NCBI GenBank assembly: GCA_022008415.1
Contig: JAIRBC010000001.1
Span: 248,001-312,000, forward strand
Direction: 5' to 3'
Length of the DNA stretch: 64,000 bases
Origin: Cerina litoralis
Lineage (GTDB): Bacteria > Bacteroidota > Bacteroidia > Flavobacteriales > Flavobacteriaceae
Shown here: positions 1-8,193 of the stretch, piece by piece
Layout of the letters: the number at the start of each line of letters is the position of its first letter
Position numbering within the stretch: the first letter of the stretch is position 1
Notes under the pieces: model-generated
Told to the model about the DNA's origin: nothing
Database searches by the model: none
What the model saw: only the letters and a program-made list of their open reading frames with translations
Program-made: the position numbers and the translations under genes

Positions 1-272
1 GTTCCAATACCGACAAAGCCCTTCCGGTCGCGGATACCGACAACGGCGGGCTCTATCTCCCAACGGGTTTAGGGGCCCTTGTAGGGGCCAACAGTATAGG
101 TCGTACTAGGCACATCGCGGCCAATGGCCTGATGCCGCCCCACCGGCACTTGGATGATTATTCCATTGCCTACATCCTGACTTATGTAAGGAAGCGGTTT
201 TCAAATGGGGCTCCCCCCATCAATGTCAAAATGGTTGCCGAAATACGGCACAGCTCAAACGATAAAAAATAG
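1..272 (+). CDS. C-terminal end of a cytochrome-c-domain protein (partial)
   Basis: The open frame enters from the left edge (first full codon at base 3) and stops at 270-272, giving about 89 residues. The tail has the end of a class I cytochrome c fold: a loop with MPP (the probable axial methionine) followed by a terminal helix, DDYSIAYILTYVRKRF. The same pattern closes the dehydrogenase at 4430-6235, where the helix reads DDEISTILTYIRQNF. The CxxCH heme site would lie upstream of the window. This is probably another sugar dehydrogenase-cytochrome fusion or a free cytochrome passing electrons to the respiratory chain. It heads the plus-strand catabolic region. Family-level call only. Confidence 0.6.
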   Translation, partial: SNTDKALPVADTDNGGLYLPTGLGALVGANSIGRTRHIAANGLMPPHRHLDDYSIAYILTYVRKRFSNGAPPINVKMVAEIRHSSNDKK

Positions 273-329
273 AGATGAAACGAGCGTCAAGAATTTTTTA
301 TTATCAGTTAATTTTAAACATTTAAACGT

Positions 330-1118
330 ATGAAACAATTTTATAACCTTAAATTGTGGCTATGTATAGTCCTTGTAATCATTATGTCTGATAACTCCCT
401 TGCCCAAAACAATGAAAATTCAAAAAAGACCGGCAGCCATGCCGGAGTGGACATCGCTAACACTGAACCCTTATTGGTTAAAAAATGTTCCGAATTTGAA
501 ATAACCGGGAACGGTAGCGACCCCGAATGGAATAAGACGAAGTGGGCTGTTCTTACCCAGTTGGACCAAGGAGGAGGGAATTATGCGAGCAAATTTAAAA
601 TTATGTATTCCGACAAGGGTATTTATATCCTTTTTCAGGGACAGGATGAAAAAATTACCACCGAAGACTATGAGGACATGGACGCATTGTGGAACGGGGA
701 TGTCTTTGAAGCTTTTTTCCATCCCGATCCGCAAAAAGGGAAATATTACGAATACGAGGTAAACCCTATGGGAAAGCAAATCGTTATTACCCTATTTAAA
801 TCAGAAGAGGGGTTGGTAAGCTGGATACCGATGAACAAGCAAAATAGAAAGAGTTATGGAGTTGAAAGTAAGGTAGAAATATCGGGCGGCAAAATGGAAC
901 TCGATAGCAAGATTACCTCTTGGAGGGCCGAAATGTTCCTGTCGTATAAATCGATGGGTCTCATTCCAAATATCCCCCCAAAAAGCGGAGCAACGTGGAA
1001 TGCAAACTTTTGCAGGCTCGATTATGATTATGGGAAGATGATAAAATGGTCATGGTCCCCGACTATAGAAAAATCGTTTCATGAACTCGAAAAGTTCCGT
1101 TCCATAAAATTTGAGTGA
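330..1118 (+). CDS. CBM9-like / DOMON-type carbohydrate-binding protein, exported
   Basis: 262 residues with a Sec signal peptide at about 1-25, ending SLAQ. The rest, about residues 48-260, matches the CBM9-like fold common in Bacteroidota: a KIMYSDKGIYILFQGQD strand pair, then NGDVFEAFFHP, then YYEYEVNPMG, and a WRAEMFLSYKSMGL segment near the end. Such proteins bind sugars or occur beside extracellular carbohydrate enzymes; no catalytic residues are evident. It lies 37 bases before the lactonase-fold gene, so the two are probably co-transcribed. Substrate unknown. It may present a sugar to the periplasmic or surface enzymes encoded downstream. Confidence 0.75.
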   Translation: MKQFYNLKLWLCIVLVIIMSDNSLAQNNENSKKTGSHAGVDIANTEPLLVKKCSEFEITGNGSDPEWNKTKWAVLTQLDQGGGNYASKFKIMYSDKGIYILFQGQDEKITTEDYEDMDALWNGDVFEAFFHPDPQKGKYYEYEVNPMGKQIVITLFKSEEGLVSWIPMNKQNRKSYGVESKVEISGGKMELDSKITSWRAEMFLSYKSMGLIPNIPPKSGATWNANFCRLDYDYGKMIKWSWSPTIEKSFHELEKFRSIKFE

Positions 1119-1155
1119 ACGATCATCAAATCACTAACTTAATAAGTAAAATAAC

Positions 1156-2304
1156 ATGAAATCGACCCTGTTCAACTTCGCCACTTTATGTCTATTTTCA
1201 TTGGTAAACGGGCAAACTTCTTCTGAGGGGAATAGTTACAATCTGTTGATAGGTACGTATACCCAACCTGGTAAAAGCGATGGTATATATGTCTATAAGT
1301 TTAACGCTGACACTGGTGAATTTAGTTATCTGTCCGAAGCTTCTGGCATAAAGAATCCATCCTATTTGACCGTTTCAAAGGATAAAAGATACGTCTATTC
1401 GGTAAACGAAATTGGAAATGGCAACGGAGGGGCCAGTGCTTTTTCCTTTGACCCGGTTTCCGGAAAGATCGACTTTATAAATTATCAAGCTTCGGGGGGC
1501 AACGGCCCCTGTTATATTTCTGTCGATGATCAAAACAGGTTTGCCTTTGTAGCCAATTATGGCGGTGGTAGTTTGGCTGCCATACCTATAAACAGGGATG
1601 GTTCGTTGGGATTGGCCATCCAGTCTATCCGGCATGGGGGAGGCAGTAGTGTTGCCCGAAGTCAGGATAGACCCCACGTGCATTCCACGGTGCTGTCGCC
1701 GGACAACCGTTTCCTTTTTGCTTCCGACCTTGGAACGGACAAAGTGAACATATACAGGGTAGATTACTCCAAACCGAATCCGTTAACATCGGCCAACCCA
1801 GAATATACAAGCGTAGAGGCCGGAAGTGGTCCTCGACATTTTGTCTTTCATCCGAACGGTAAATTCGCTTATCTGATTAAGGAAATCGATGGATCGGTAA
1901 CCGTTTTCGACTATAAGGATGGAAAATTGAGTGAAAAACAATCGGTCATCCTCACCCCCTCCAATTATAAAAGTGAAAATGGGACACCGGATTCGGCGGA
2001 TATCCATATCTCTCCCGATGGGAAGTTTCTTTACGGATCATTGAGGAGCAACATTAACGAGTTGGTAATCTACGCAATAGGTTCCGATGGGAAATTGCTT
2101 TTTGCCGGCCGCCAGTCGACCCTTGGTAAGAACCCTCGCAATTTTGCAATAGATCCGACAGGGAATTTTCTGTTGGTCGGGAATAGCGGCGATGACGAGA
2201 TTGTCATTTTTAGGCGTGATCAAAAGGCCGGATTGCTCAAGGATACAGGTAAAAGGATAGAAGTAGGAGCACCGGTTTGTTTGAAGTTTGTAGCTATGCA
2301 TTAA
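1156..2304 (+). CDS. Lactonase-family beta-propeller protein (6-phosphogluconolactonase-like), exported
   Basis: 382 residues with an N-terminal signal peptide (about 1-19). The remainder is a seven-bladed propeller of the YbhE/Pgl lactonase family. It opens with LLIGTYTQPGKSDGIYVYKFN, has repeated DGKFLY / DNRFLFASDLG blade motifs, a family-typical RPHVHSTVLSPD stretch at about 172-183, and a GSGPRHFVFHPNGKFAYLIKE blade. Cytoplasmic relatives hydrolyse 6-phosphogluconolactone. The signal peptide argues for an extracytoplasmic lactone or another ligand here. In this cluster it could open an aldonolactone made by the dehydrogenase at 4430-6235. Substrate not determinable from sequence. Confidence 0.8.
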   Translation: MKSTLFNFATLCLFSLVNGQTSSEGNSYNLLIGTYTQPGKSDGIYVYKFNADTGEFSYLSEASGIKNPSYLTVSKDKRYVYSVNEIGNGNGGASAFSFDPVSGKIDFINYQASGGNGPCYISVDDQNRFAFVANYGGGSLAAIPINRDGSLGLAIQSIRHGGGSSVARSQDRPHVHSTVLSPDNRFLFASDLGTDKVNIYRVDYSKPNPLTSANPEYTSVEAGSGPRHFVFHPNGKFAYLIKEIDGSVTVFDYKDGKLSEKQSVILTPSNYKSENGTPDSADIHISPDGKFLYGSLRSNINELVIYAIGSDGKLLFAGRQSTLGKNPRNFAIDPTGNFLLVGNSGDDEIVIFRRDQKAGLLKDTGKRIEVGAPVCLKFVAMH

Positions 2305-2615
2305 CAACTCAAATTATTATCCTCAAGTTGGGACAACCTATTTACTGAAAATTATTGTGCCGTTTTCTTGTTAAGGAATTGAATTTTAGAACGGTTTTCG
2401 CTTCAATTTGCCTAAATGATTTTCATAATTTCGAAATAGAACAACGATAAAGGACACAAAATAGGAGAGATGTGTTCAAATGAATGAATAAAGACCATTT
2501 CACAATGACTTTATTAGCTTTTTGAATAAAAAGCTTTAAATTTATTAGCTTAAATTCAATTCAACGCGCACGCATATATGAAGCATGGTAAGGTGCGAAA
2601 ACAATTACAATAAGG
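2305..2615. other. 311-base intergenic region upstream of the first RidA gene
   Basis: No coding potential was seen. The region is AT-rich and contains the direct repeats listed at 2510-2551, plus an 8-bp stem with a 4-base loop (AGCTTTTT gaat AAAAAGCT, 2516-2535) between them. It is the longest gap in the catabolic cluster, so it is the likeliest site of an internal promoter and its control. Confidence 0.5.
2510..2551 (+). promoter_or_regulatory. Candidate operator: two direct TTTATTAGCTT repeats
   Basis: The 11-mer TTTATTAGCTT occurs at 2510-2520 and again at 2541-2551, an exact 31-base repeat (about three helical turns). An inverted repeat lies between the copies, and a TAAATTTA box resembling the TAnnTTTG element is at 2537-2544. 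Two same-face sites about 65-100 bases before a start codon fit a regulator-binding site controlling the ridA-PLP enzyme genes. No regulator gene is seen in the cluster. Confidence 0.35.
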
Positions 2616-3101
2616 ATGGATAAAAAAACAGAACGACGGTCGGCAATAAAGAAATTGATCGCATCGATTCCCACATTGGCGGGGCTGGGCTATGTCGCGA
2701 ATGCTAGAAGTACGAATGAAAATGAAACCTCCTTCGGCGAGGTAACCGAGTTCCAGGAGGTGCCTTTGTTCTCTACCCATATCGCGCGCAACAATATGGT
2801 ATATATTGCAGGAAGGGGGGCCCACGAAGAAGGGGAAGAAGGGGTTTCCTACGATATCAAAACACACACGGAGATCGTGCTCAAGGAATTGGAAAAGGAA
2901 CTGACAAAGGCGGGCTCATCCATGGAAAAGGTACTAAAGGTAAGTGTGTTCCTTAGCGATATAGCCGATTACAAAGGAATGAACGAAGTATACCGGGGCC
3001 GATTTGGAAAGAGGCCACCTGTCCGTACTACCGTGGCAGTGGCCAAAGGGGGCATCCCCGTGGGCTCTCTGGTAGAGATAGACTGTATAGCCTATATATA
3101 G
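2616..3101 (+). CDS. RidA-family (YjgF/UK114) imine/enamine deaminase, exported form
   Basis: 161 residues, versus about 128 for cytosolic RidA. The extra is an N-terminal Tat-like leader (RRSAIKKL at residues 7-14, then a hydrophobic stretch ending VANA). The RidA core keeps the EIVLKELEKEL helix, the VLKVSVFLSDI strand and the family arginine in RPPVRTTVAVA, which binds the substrate carboxylate in characterised members. RidA hydrolyses reactive 2-iminoacids and enamines released by PLP-dependent lyases. It sits 25 bases ahead of such a PLP enzyme and has a second copy at 6371-6835. The pairing suggests that it finishes the PLP enzyme's reaction. Compartment is inferred from the leader. Confidence 0.85.
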   Translation: MDKKTERRSAIKKLIASIPTLAGLGYVANARSTNENETSFGEVTEFQEVPLFSTHIARNNMVYIAGRGAHEEGEEGVSYDIKTHTEIVLKELEKELTKAGSSMEKVLKVSVFLSDIADYKGMNEVYRGRFGKRPPVRTTVAVAKGGIPVGSLVEIDCIAYI

Positions 3102-3126
3102 AAGGATTAATTTAAAATCGATAAAA

Positions 3127-4365
3127 ATGAAACGAAGGGATGTTATAAGGCTGGCATCGGCTGCACCGGTGGCGGGCGCCATTGCGGGGGGGCTTGTCCC
3201 GCTCCAATCGGTATTGGGCGCGACGGTTCCAAAATCGCTGCTAAAACGCGACCTGATCAAAGAACTCGGGCTCCGGACCTTTATCAACGCCGCGGGGACC
3301 TACACTACCATGACGGCCTCTTTGATGCAGGACGAGGTAATGGAGGCAATCAATGCCTCTTCGAAAGAATTTATAATGCTAAACGAAGTGCAGGACAAGG
3401 TAGGGGAACGGATAGCCAAAATGGTACATTCCGAAGCAGCCATGGTGACGGCCGGGGCATTTTCGGCCCTTACCCTGGGGATGGCCGGAATCCTTACCGG
3501 CACGGATCCCGAAAAGGTAAAGCGGCTCCCCCATCGTTTGGAGGAGGCCGGAATTAAGTCGGAGGTGATCCTGCAGAAAGGACATTATGACGGATACGAA
3601 CATGCGCTGGCCAATACGGGAATAACCCTGATACCTGTTGAAACGGTGGAAGACGTGGACAGGGCCGTAAGCGAAAGGACCGCATCTATGCACTTTTTAA
3701 ACTGCAATGCCCTGGAAGGTAAGATAATGCACGAGGAATGGGTCCGATTGGCGAAAAAACACAATTTGCCGGCCACAATCGATATAGCTGCAGATGTTCC
3801 ACCAGTGGAGAATCTTTGGAAGTACAACGATATGGGCTTTAGTTTTGTGGCGCTTTCCGGGGGCAAGGCCATCCGTGGGCCACAGAGTGCAGGAGTGCTC
3901 ATGGGCACAAGGGATATTGTGGAGGCGGCCAGGCTCAACAATTCGCCTAACGGGGTGACGATCGGGCGTGGGATGAAAGTGAACAAGGAGGAAATGCTCG
4001 GTATGTATGCCGCTTTGGACCATTATATAAACCAGGACCACGACAAGGAGTGGAAGATGTGGGAAGATCGGGTCGCGGTAATCGATGAGGCCGTTTCCCA
4101 TATAGACGGGGTTGCCGTAACGGTTACGGTGCCGCCAATTGCCAACCACAGTCCCAAAATGAACATATCGTGGAAAAAGGATAAAATAGGGCTTACAAGA
4201 AAGAGCCTCGGTGAAAAATTACGTGAGGGAGATCCTTCTATCGAAGTGATCTCATGGGGAAAGGAAGACAATAGTATAGACCTTACTGTCTTTATGCTAA
4301 AGCCGGGACAGGAGAACATTGTAGCCAAGAGGCTCCAACAGGAGCTTTCTCGTGCATCTTCTTGA
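3127..4365 (+). CDS. SelA/DgaE-like PLP-dependent enzyme, Tat-exported (copy 1)
   Basis: 412 residues. A Tat-like leader (KRRDVIRLASAAPVAG) precedes a fold-type I PLP domain of the selA-related family that includes D-glucosaminate-6-phosphate ammonia-lyase (DgaE) and EF_0838. Visible residues are the Schiff-base lysine K247 in SGGKAIRGPQSAG and the ring-nitrogen aspartate D219 in ATIDIAAD. Members eliminate ammonia from amino-sugar acids or act on related amino acids. Export by Tat would allow PLP to be loaded in the cytoplasm before transport. It is paired with RidA 25 bases upstream. Paralogues lie at 6864 and 11942; this copy is closest to the one at 11942. Reaction inferred, substrate unknown. 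Confidence 0.8.
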   Translation: MKRRDVIRLASAAPVAGAIAGGLVPLQSVLGATVPKSLLKRDLIKELGLRTFINAAGTYTTMTASLMQDEVMEAINASSKEFIMLNEVQDKVGERIAKMVHSEAAMVTAGAFSALTLGMAGILTGTDPEKVKRLPHRLEEAGIKSEVILQKGHYDGYEHALANTGITLIPVETVEDVDRAVSERTASMHFLNCNALEGKIMHEEWVRLAKKHNLPATIDIAADVPPVENLWKYNDMGFSFVALSGGKAIRGPQSAGVLMGTRDIVEAARLNNSPNGVTIGRGMKVNKEEMLGMYAALDHYINQDHDKEWKMWEDRVAVIDEAVSHIDGVAVTVTVPPIANHSPKMNISWKKDKIGLTRKSLGEKLREGDPSIEVISWGKEDNSIDLTVFMLKPGQENIVAKRLQQELSRASS

Positions 4366-4429
4366 GGTAGATGCTTATCTTAATACGAACGTTGATGGCA
4401 ATTGCCTAAAGAAAAGACTGATCTAACCA

Positions 4430-6235
4430 ATGAAACTTCTTTTTAAGCGAGTACGAATAGAATTGATGATGGGATCAAAGAGCCTTTTGGTTCTTTTCTC
4501 TGTATTGATACTTCTTATTTTTTTCGGTTGTACCCCAAAGATCCCCTCCGGTGATCCCGATAACGCGGGGCTTTTTCTCCCCGGGGATTTCGAGGCCCTG
4601 GCGGTGGTCGATAGCTTAAAGGGCCGTGCAAGGCACCTCACTGTCAATACCAATGGGGATATTTATGTAAAGCTGAGGTTTCCCGATTCCATAGGAGGGA
4701 ACGCGGCATTGCGGGACACGGACAACGACGGGAAGGCGGATATCATCGAGACCTTTGATGATTACATGGACAAGAGCAGCTATGGGACCGAAATGAAGAT
4801 ATACAACGGCTATCTATACTTTAGCTCGGTAACCAGGATATTCCGACAGAAATTAACGGGCGACCTGGTCCCTGAGAGCGAGATGGAACTGATACTGACC
4901 GATACCCAGCCCCCTCGACAGCACGACACCAAACCTTTGGCATTCGACAAGCAGGGTAATATGTACACGGTGTTCGGAGCGCCGTCCGACAACTGTCAGG
5001 TAGACGATCGTTCGCCATTTTCGCCGGGAATGTACCCGTGTCCCATCTTGGAGGACAGGGCGGGGATATGGAAATTCGATGCCGATAAGAAGGGGCAGTT
5101 CCAAAAAGACGGGCACAAATTCGCCACGGGCCTTCGCAGCGTGGTAGGCCTGGCCTGGAACGATGTGGACGACAATTTATACGCAGTTCTCCACGGAAGG
5201 GACTATCTGCACAATACATGGCCCGACCGCTATAGCGTTTGGGAGGGTGCGGTTCTTCCCTCTGAGGTCTTCCTGAAATTGAAGGAGGGGTCCGATGCGG
5301 GCTGGCCCTACCATTATTACGACCAGATGCAGGGAAAATACATGCTCAGCCCCGAGTACGGGGGGGATGGAAAGGAGCAGGGGGACGTAGATCATCTGGA
5401 GGAGCCCGTGGTCGCATTTCCAGGACATTTTGCGCCCAATGATATTATTTTCTATAAGGGCGACCAGTTTCCAGAGCGGTACAGGAACGGGGCATTTATA
5501 GCCTTTCACGGTTCTACCAGCAGTGCACCCTATCCACAGGCCGGTTACTTTGTAGGCTTTGTCCCGATGATGGGCGGTGAGCCTTCAGGTCCATGGGAGG
5601 TCTTCGCCGACGGGTTCGCAGGAATCGATACCATCGCCAATACGAGCGACGCCCATTACCGACCAATGGGACTGGCGGAAGGCCCCGATGGATCACTTTA
5701 CGTTTCGGATTCGCAAAAAGGCAAGATATGGCGTATCATGTACAAAGGGGACCGGGAAAAATTTGGAAACGCCCAATTGGCCGCAATGGAAAAGAGAAAG
5801 GCTAACGCACCCAATATCAAAACACCCGATGAGTTCAACGACATATTAATACCCAAGGGTGACGCAAAGGCCTATTGGGACAGGAAACTATCAAAGGACG
5901 CGAAGCTCTTCAATACGTATTGCGCAATCTGCCACCAGAGGAACGGACAGGGGAACGACCGATTCCCCCCGCTAAATGGTTCCGAATGGGTTACGGGTGA
6001 TACGGAGAGATTGATCAAGGTTATCCTCAACGGCCTCGAAGGTGAAATAATGGTGAAGGGAAGGTCTTACAACAATGTTATGCCAAGGATGGACATGCTG
6101 AAGGACGATGAGATTTCCACCATTCTAACTTATATCAGGCAGAATTTTGGCAATGAAGCAAGTGCCATTAGTGCTGAAGAAGTAGAAAAGATTAGAAAGG
6201 AAAATGAGGAGAGTAAAGGGGATGATGCGAAATAA
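4430..6235 (+). CDS. PQQ-type sugar (sorbosone-like) dehydrogenase fused to C-terminal cytochrome c, lipoprotein
   Basis: 601 residues. A hydrophobic leader ends in a lipobox (FFGC), giving a lipid-anchored protein; translation could also start at the ATG at 4466. Residues about 40-440 form the soluble glucose/sorbosone dehydrogenase propeller (LRSVVGLAWN, SDAGWPYHYYD, PMGLAEGPDGSLYVSD). Residues about 485-580 are a class I cytochrome c with heme site C498-A-I-C501-H502 and probable axial Met551. The enzyme would oxidise an aldose to its lactone and hand electrons to its own heme. It lies among RidA, PLP-lyase and lactonase genes, so it may catalyse the first step of the pathway. PQQ use is family knowledge, not visible here. 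Confidence 0.82.
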   Translation: MKLLFKRVRIELMMGSKSLLVLFSVLILLIFFGCTPKIPSGDPDNAGLFLPGDFEALAVVDSLKGRARHLTVNTNGDIYVKLRFPDSIGGNAALRDTDNDGKADIIETFDDYMDKSSYGTEMKIYNGYLYFSSVTRIFRQKLTGDLVPESEMELILTDTQPPRQHDTKPLAFDKQGNMYTVFGAPSDNCQVDDRSPFSPGMYPCPILEDRAGIWKFDADKKGQFQKDGHKFATGLRSVVGLAWNDVDDNLYAVLHGRDYLHNTWPDRYSVWEGAVLPSEVFLKLKEGSDAGWPYHYYDQMQGKYMLSPEYGGDGKEQGDVDHLEEPVVAFPGHFAPNDIIFYKGDQFPERYRNGAFIAFHGSTSSAPYPQAGYFVGFVPMMGGEPSGPWEVFADGFAGIDTIANTSDAHYRPMGLAEGPDGSLYVSDSQKGKIWRIMYKGDREKFGNAQLAAMEKRKANAPNIKTPDEFNDILIPKGDAKAYWDRKLSKDAKLFNTYCAICHQRNGQGNDRFPPLNGSEWVTGDTERLIKVILNGLEGEIMVKGRSYNNVMPRMDMLKDDEISTILTYIRQNFGNEASAISAEEVEKIRKENEESKGDDAK

Positions 6236-6370
6236 GATGGTATTAAAAGTGCAGAATCGAATACTTACAATACTCGAAAATAATTACATCAAACCTCCAA
6301 ATGGTAGAATTAGGGTTTGAGAAGCAAGAATTAATTTAATATGTTTATTAACCATTAAAAACAGATAAAA

Positions 6371-6835
6371 ATGAAAACAGAAAGAAGATCGGCAATCAAG
6401 AAGTTATTTACATCCGCAGCCGCCCTATTGGGTGTTGGCTATGTGGCAAAGGCAAACGGTATCGGCAGTAAAGAAAAAGAGGTCGGGGAAGTGACCGAAT
6501 TTCAGGATGTTCCTCTGTTCTCGGGCCATACCACGTACAACAATATCGTGTACATCGCCGGGAAGGGAGCCCATGTCGCACCGTTTGAGATCAAAGCGCA
6601 TACGGAAATAGTGCTTCAAGAACTGGAGAAAGAGCTGATCAAAGCCGGATCATCTATGGATAAGGTCCTTAAGGTTTCCGTATTTCTCAACGATATTGCC
6701 GATTATAAAGGGATGAACGAAGTTTATAAGGGACGTTTTGGAAAAAGGCCTCCCGTTCGCACGACCGTTGCCGTTGCCAAGGGAGGGGTGCCAGGGGATT
6801 CCCTAGTTGAAATGGACTGTATAGCCTACGTATAA
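6371..6835 (+). CDS. RidA-family deaminase, exported form (copy 2)
   Basis: 154 residues, a clear paralogue of 2616-3101. It has the same leader (TERRSAIKKL, then an Ala/Leu-rich stretch ending VAKA), the same GMNEVYKGRFGKRPPVRTT block with the carboxylate-binding arginine, and the same MDCIAYV ending. It lacks the short Gly/Glu insert that copy 1 carries after AGRGAHE. A PLP enzyme starts 28 bases downstream, repeating the RidA-PLP pairing of copy 1. The leader makes a periplasmic location likely. Two RidA-PLP cassettes imply duplication of a unit rather than of single genes. Confidence 0.85.
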   Translation: MKTERRSAIKKLFTSAAALLGVGYVAKANGIGSKEKEVGEVTEFQDVPLFSGHTTYNNIVYIAGKGAHVAPFEIKAHTEIVLQELEKELIKAGSSMDKVLKVSVFLNDIADYKGMNEVYKGRFGKRPPVRTTVAVAKGGVPGDSLVEMDCIAYV

Positions 6836-6863
6836 TCCAAAAAAAAACAGGTAAAATAAAGAA

Positions 6864-8114
6864 ATGAAACGAAGAAAATTACTTAAGAGTCTATCCTTGG
6901 CTCCCCTTGCGGGAGGACTCCTTGGGGGCATGTTGCCATTGGAGTCCTGCGTATCGGCCCCTTCCAAGGCCCCAGCTGGGACCAAGGTAGATTATTTCAA
7001 GGAATTGGGGGTTACAAAAGTTATCAACGCATCGGCGACGATGACGTTTTTATCGGGCTCCCTGATGAGGCCCGAGGTAATGGAGGCGATCAATTCCACG
7101 GCCCACGATTTTGCCAATATGCACGAGTTGCAGGACAAGATCGGGGCAAAAATGGCGGAGATGTTGCATTGTGAGGCCGCGATGGTCACTTCGGGTGCCG
7201 CTTGTGCCCTTGTATTGGGAACGGCCGCCTCCATAACGGGTATGGATTCCAAAAAGAGGAAACAACTGCCGAATCTTCCCGGCCCACGTCCGGAGGTAAT
7301 TATGCAAAAGAGCCATCGCTACGTGTTCGACCAGGCCGTAACCACAACGGGTGCCAAGATCGTCGAGGTGGAAGGCCCACAGGAAATGGAGCAGGCCATC
7401 AATGAAAATACGGTGATGGCCCTTTTCTTTAATGCGGCGGTAAATTGGTTTGGTATAAAGGATAGTGTAAATCACGAGGAGTTTGTAGCTATTTGCAAAC
7501 GAAATAATGTACCCTCATTTATCGATGCTGCGGCAGACGTTCCTCCTGTAGAAAATCTCTTTAAATATCAAAAAATAGGCTTTGATTTGGTTACGTTTTC
7601 AGGGGGAAAAATGATTATGGGCCCACAAAGCGCCGGATTGCTCTATGGTAGAAAGGACTTGATAGAAGCGGCAAAACTAAACCACAGCCCTTACGAAGCC
7701 CCCATCGGCCGACCTATGAAAGTGAACAAGGAAGAAATGTTCGGGATGTACGCGGCCCTGAAGTCCTATTTGGAGCGCGACCATGAAAAGGAATGGCAGG
7801 ATTGGCTGGATAGGATCGAACGGATACGGACAATTGTAGGTACGGTGCCCAGTGTAATAGGGGAAACCCACGTTAGCCCGGGGCCGGCCAATGCGCTTCC
7901 AAGTCTACACCTTTGGTGGGATCTAAATAAGGTTAAAATACAACCAAAGGATGTAAATGCGGCCTTAAAAGAAGGTACCCCAAGTATTGTGGCGGGAGTT
8001 GGTAAAAAAGGGGATAAACAGGTATTGAATATAGGCGTGGCACTATTGAGGGCCGATCAAGTAGATGTTGTGGCGGACAGGGTAAAGGAAATTTTACAAA
8101 GTGCTACGGCCTAA
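6864..8114 (+). CDS. SelA/DgaE-like PLP-dependent enzyme, Tat-exported, possibly lipidated (copy 2)
   Basis: 416 residues, the most diverged of the three paralogues. The leader has the best Tat match (RRKLLK at 3-8) and ends LPLESC, a plausible though atypical lipobox that would place Cys29 at the mature N-terminus. The PLP domain keeps K249 (FSGGKMIMGPQSAG) and D221 (FIDAAADVPPVENL). The region between about 185 and 205 differs from the other copies (FFNAAVNWFG in place of MHFLNCNALEG), which may reflect a different substrate. It pairs with the RidA copy ending 28 bases upstream. Lyase chemistry is inferred from the DgaE relationship. Confidence 0.8.
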   Translation: MKRRKLLKSLSLAPLAGGLLGGMLPLESCVSAPSKAPAGTKVDYFKELGVTKVINASATMTFLSGSLMRPEVMEAINSTAHDFANMHELQDKIGAKMAEMLHCEAAMVTSGAACALVLGTAASITGMDSKKRKQLPNLPGPRPEVIMQKSHRYVFDQAVTTTGAKIVEVEGPQEMEQAINENTVMALFFNAAVNWFGIKDSVNHEEFVAICKRNNVPSFIDAAADVPPVENLFKYQKIGFDLVTFSGGKMIMGPQSAGLLYGRKDLIEAAKLNHSPYEAPIGRPMKVNKEEMFGMYAALKSYLERDHEKEWQDWLDRIERIRTIVGTVPSVIGETHVSPGPANALPSLHLWWDLNKVKIQPKDVNAALKEGTPSIVAGVGKKGDKQVLNIGVALLRADQVDVVADRVKEILQSATA

Positions 8115-8193
8115 TCTAAATTCGGGTGAAATAAATATTCGGCATCCATGGCATCAAACTAATAAGTTTAAACGAGTTCTATAATAAAATCGT

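Noticed and set aside
3127-4365. Selenocysteine synthase (SelA)
   Set aside because: The protein is only SelA-related: it has an export leader, there are three copies in a catabolic cluster, and no selB, selD or tRNA-Sec is nearby.
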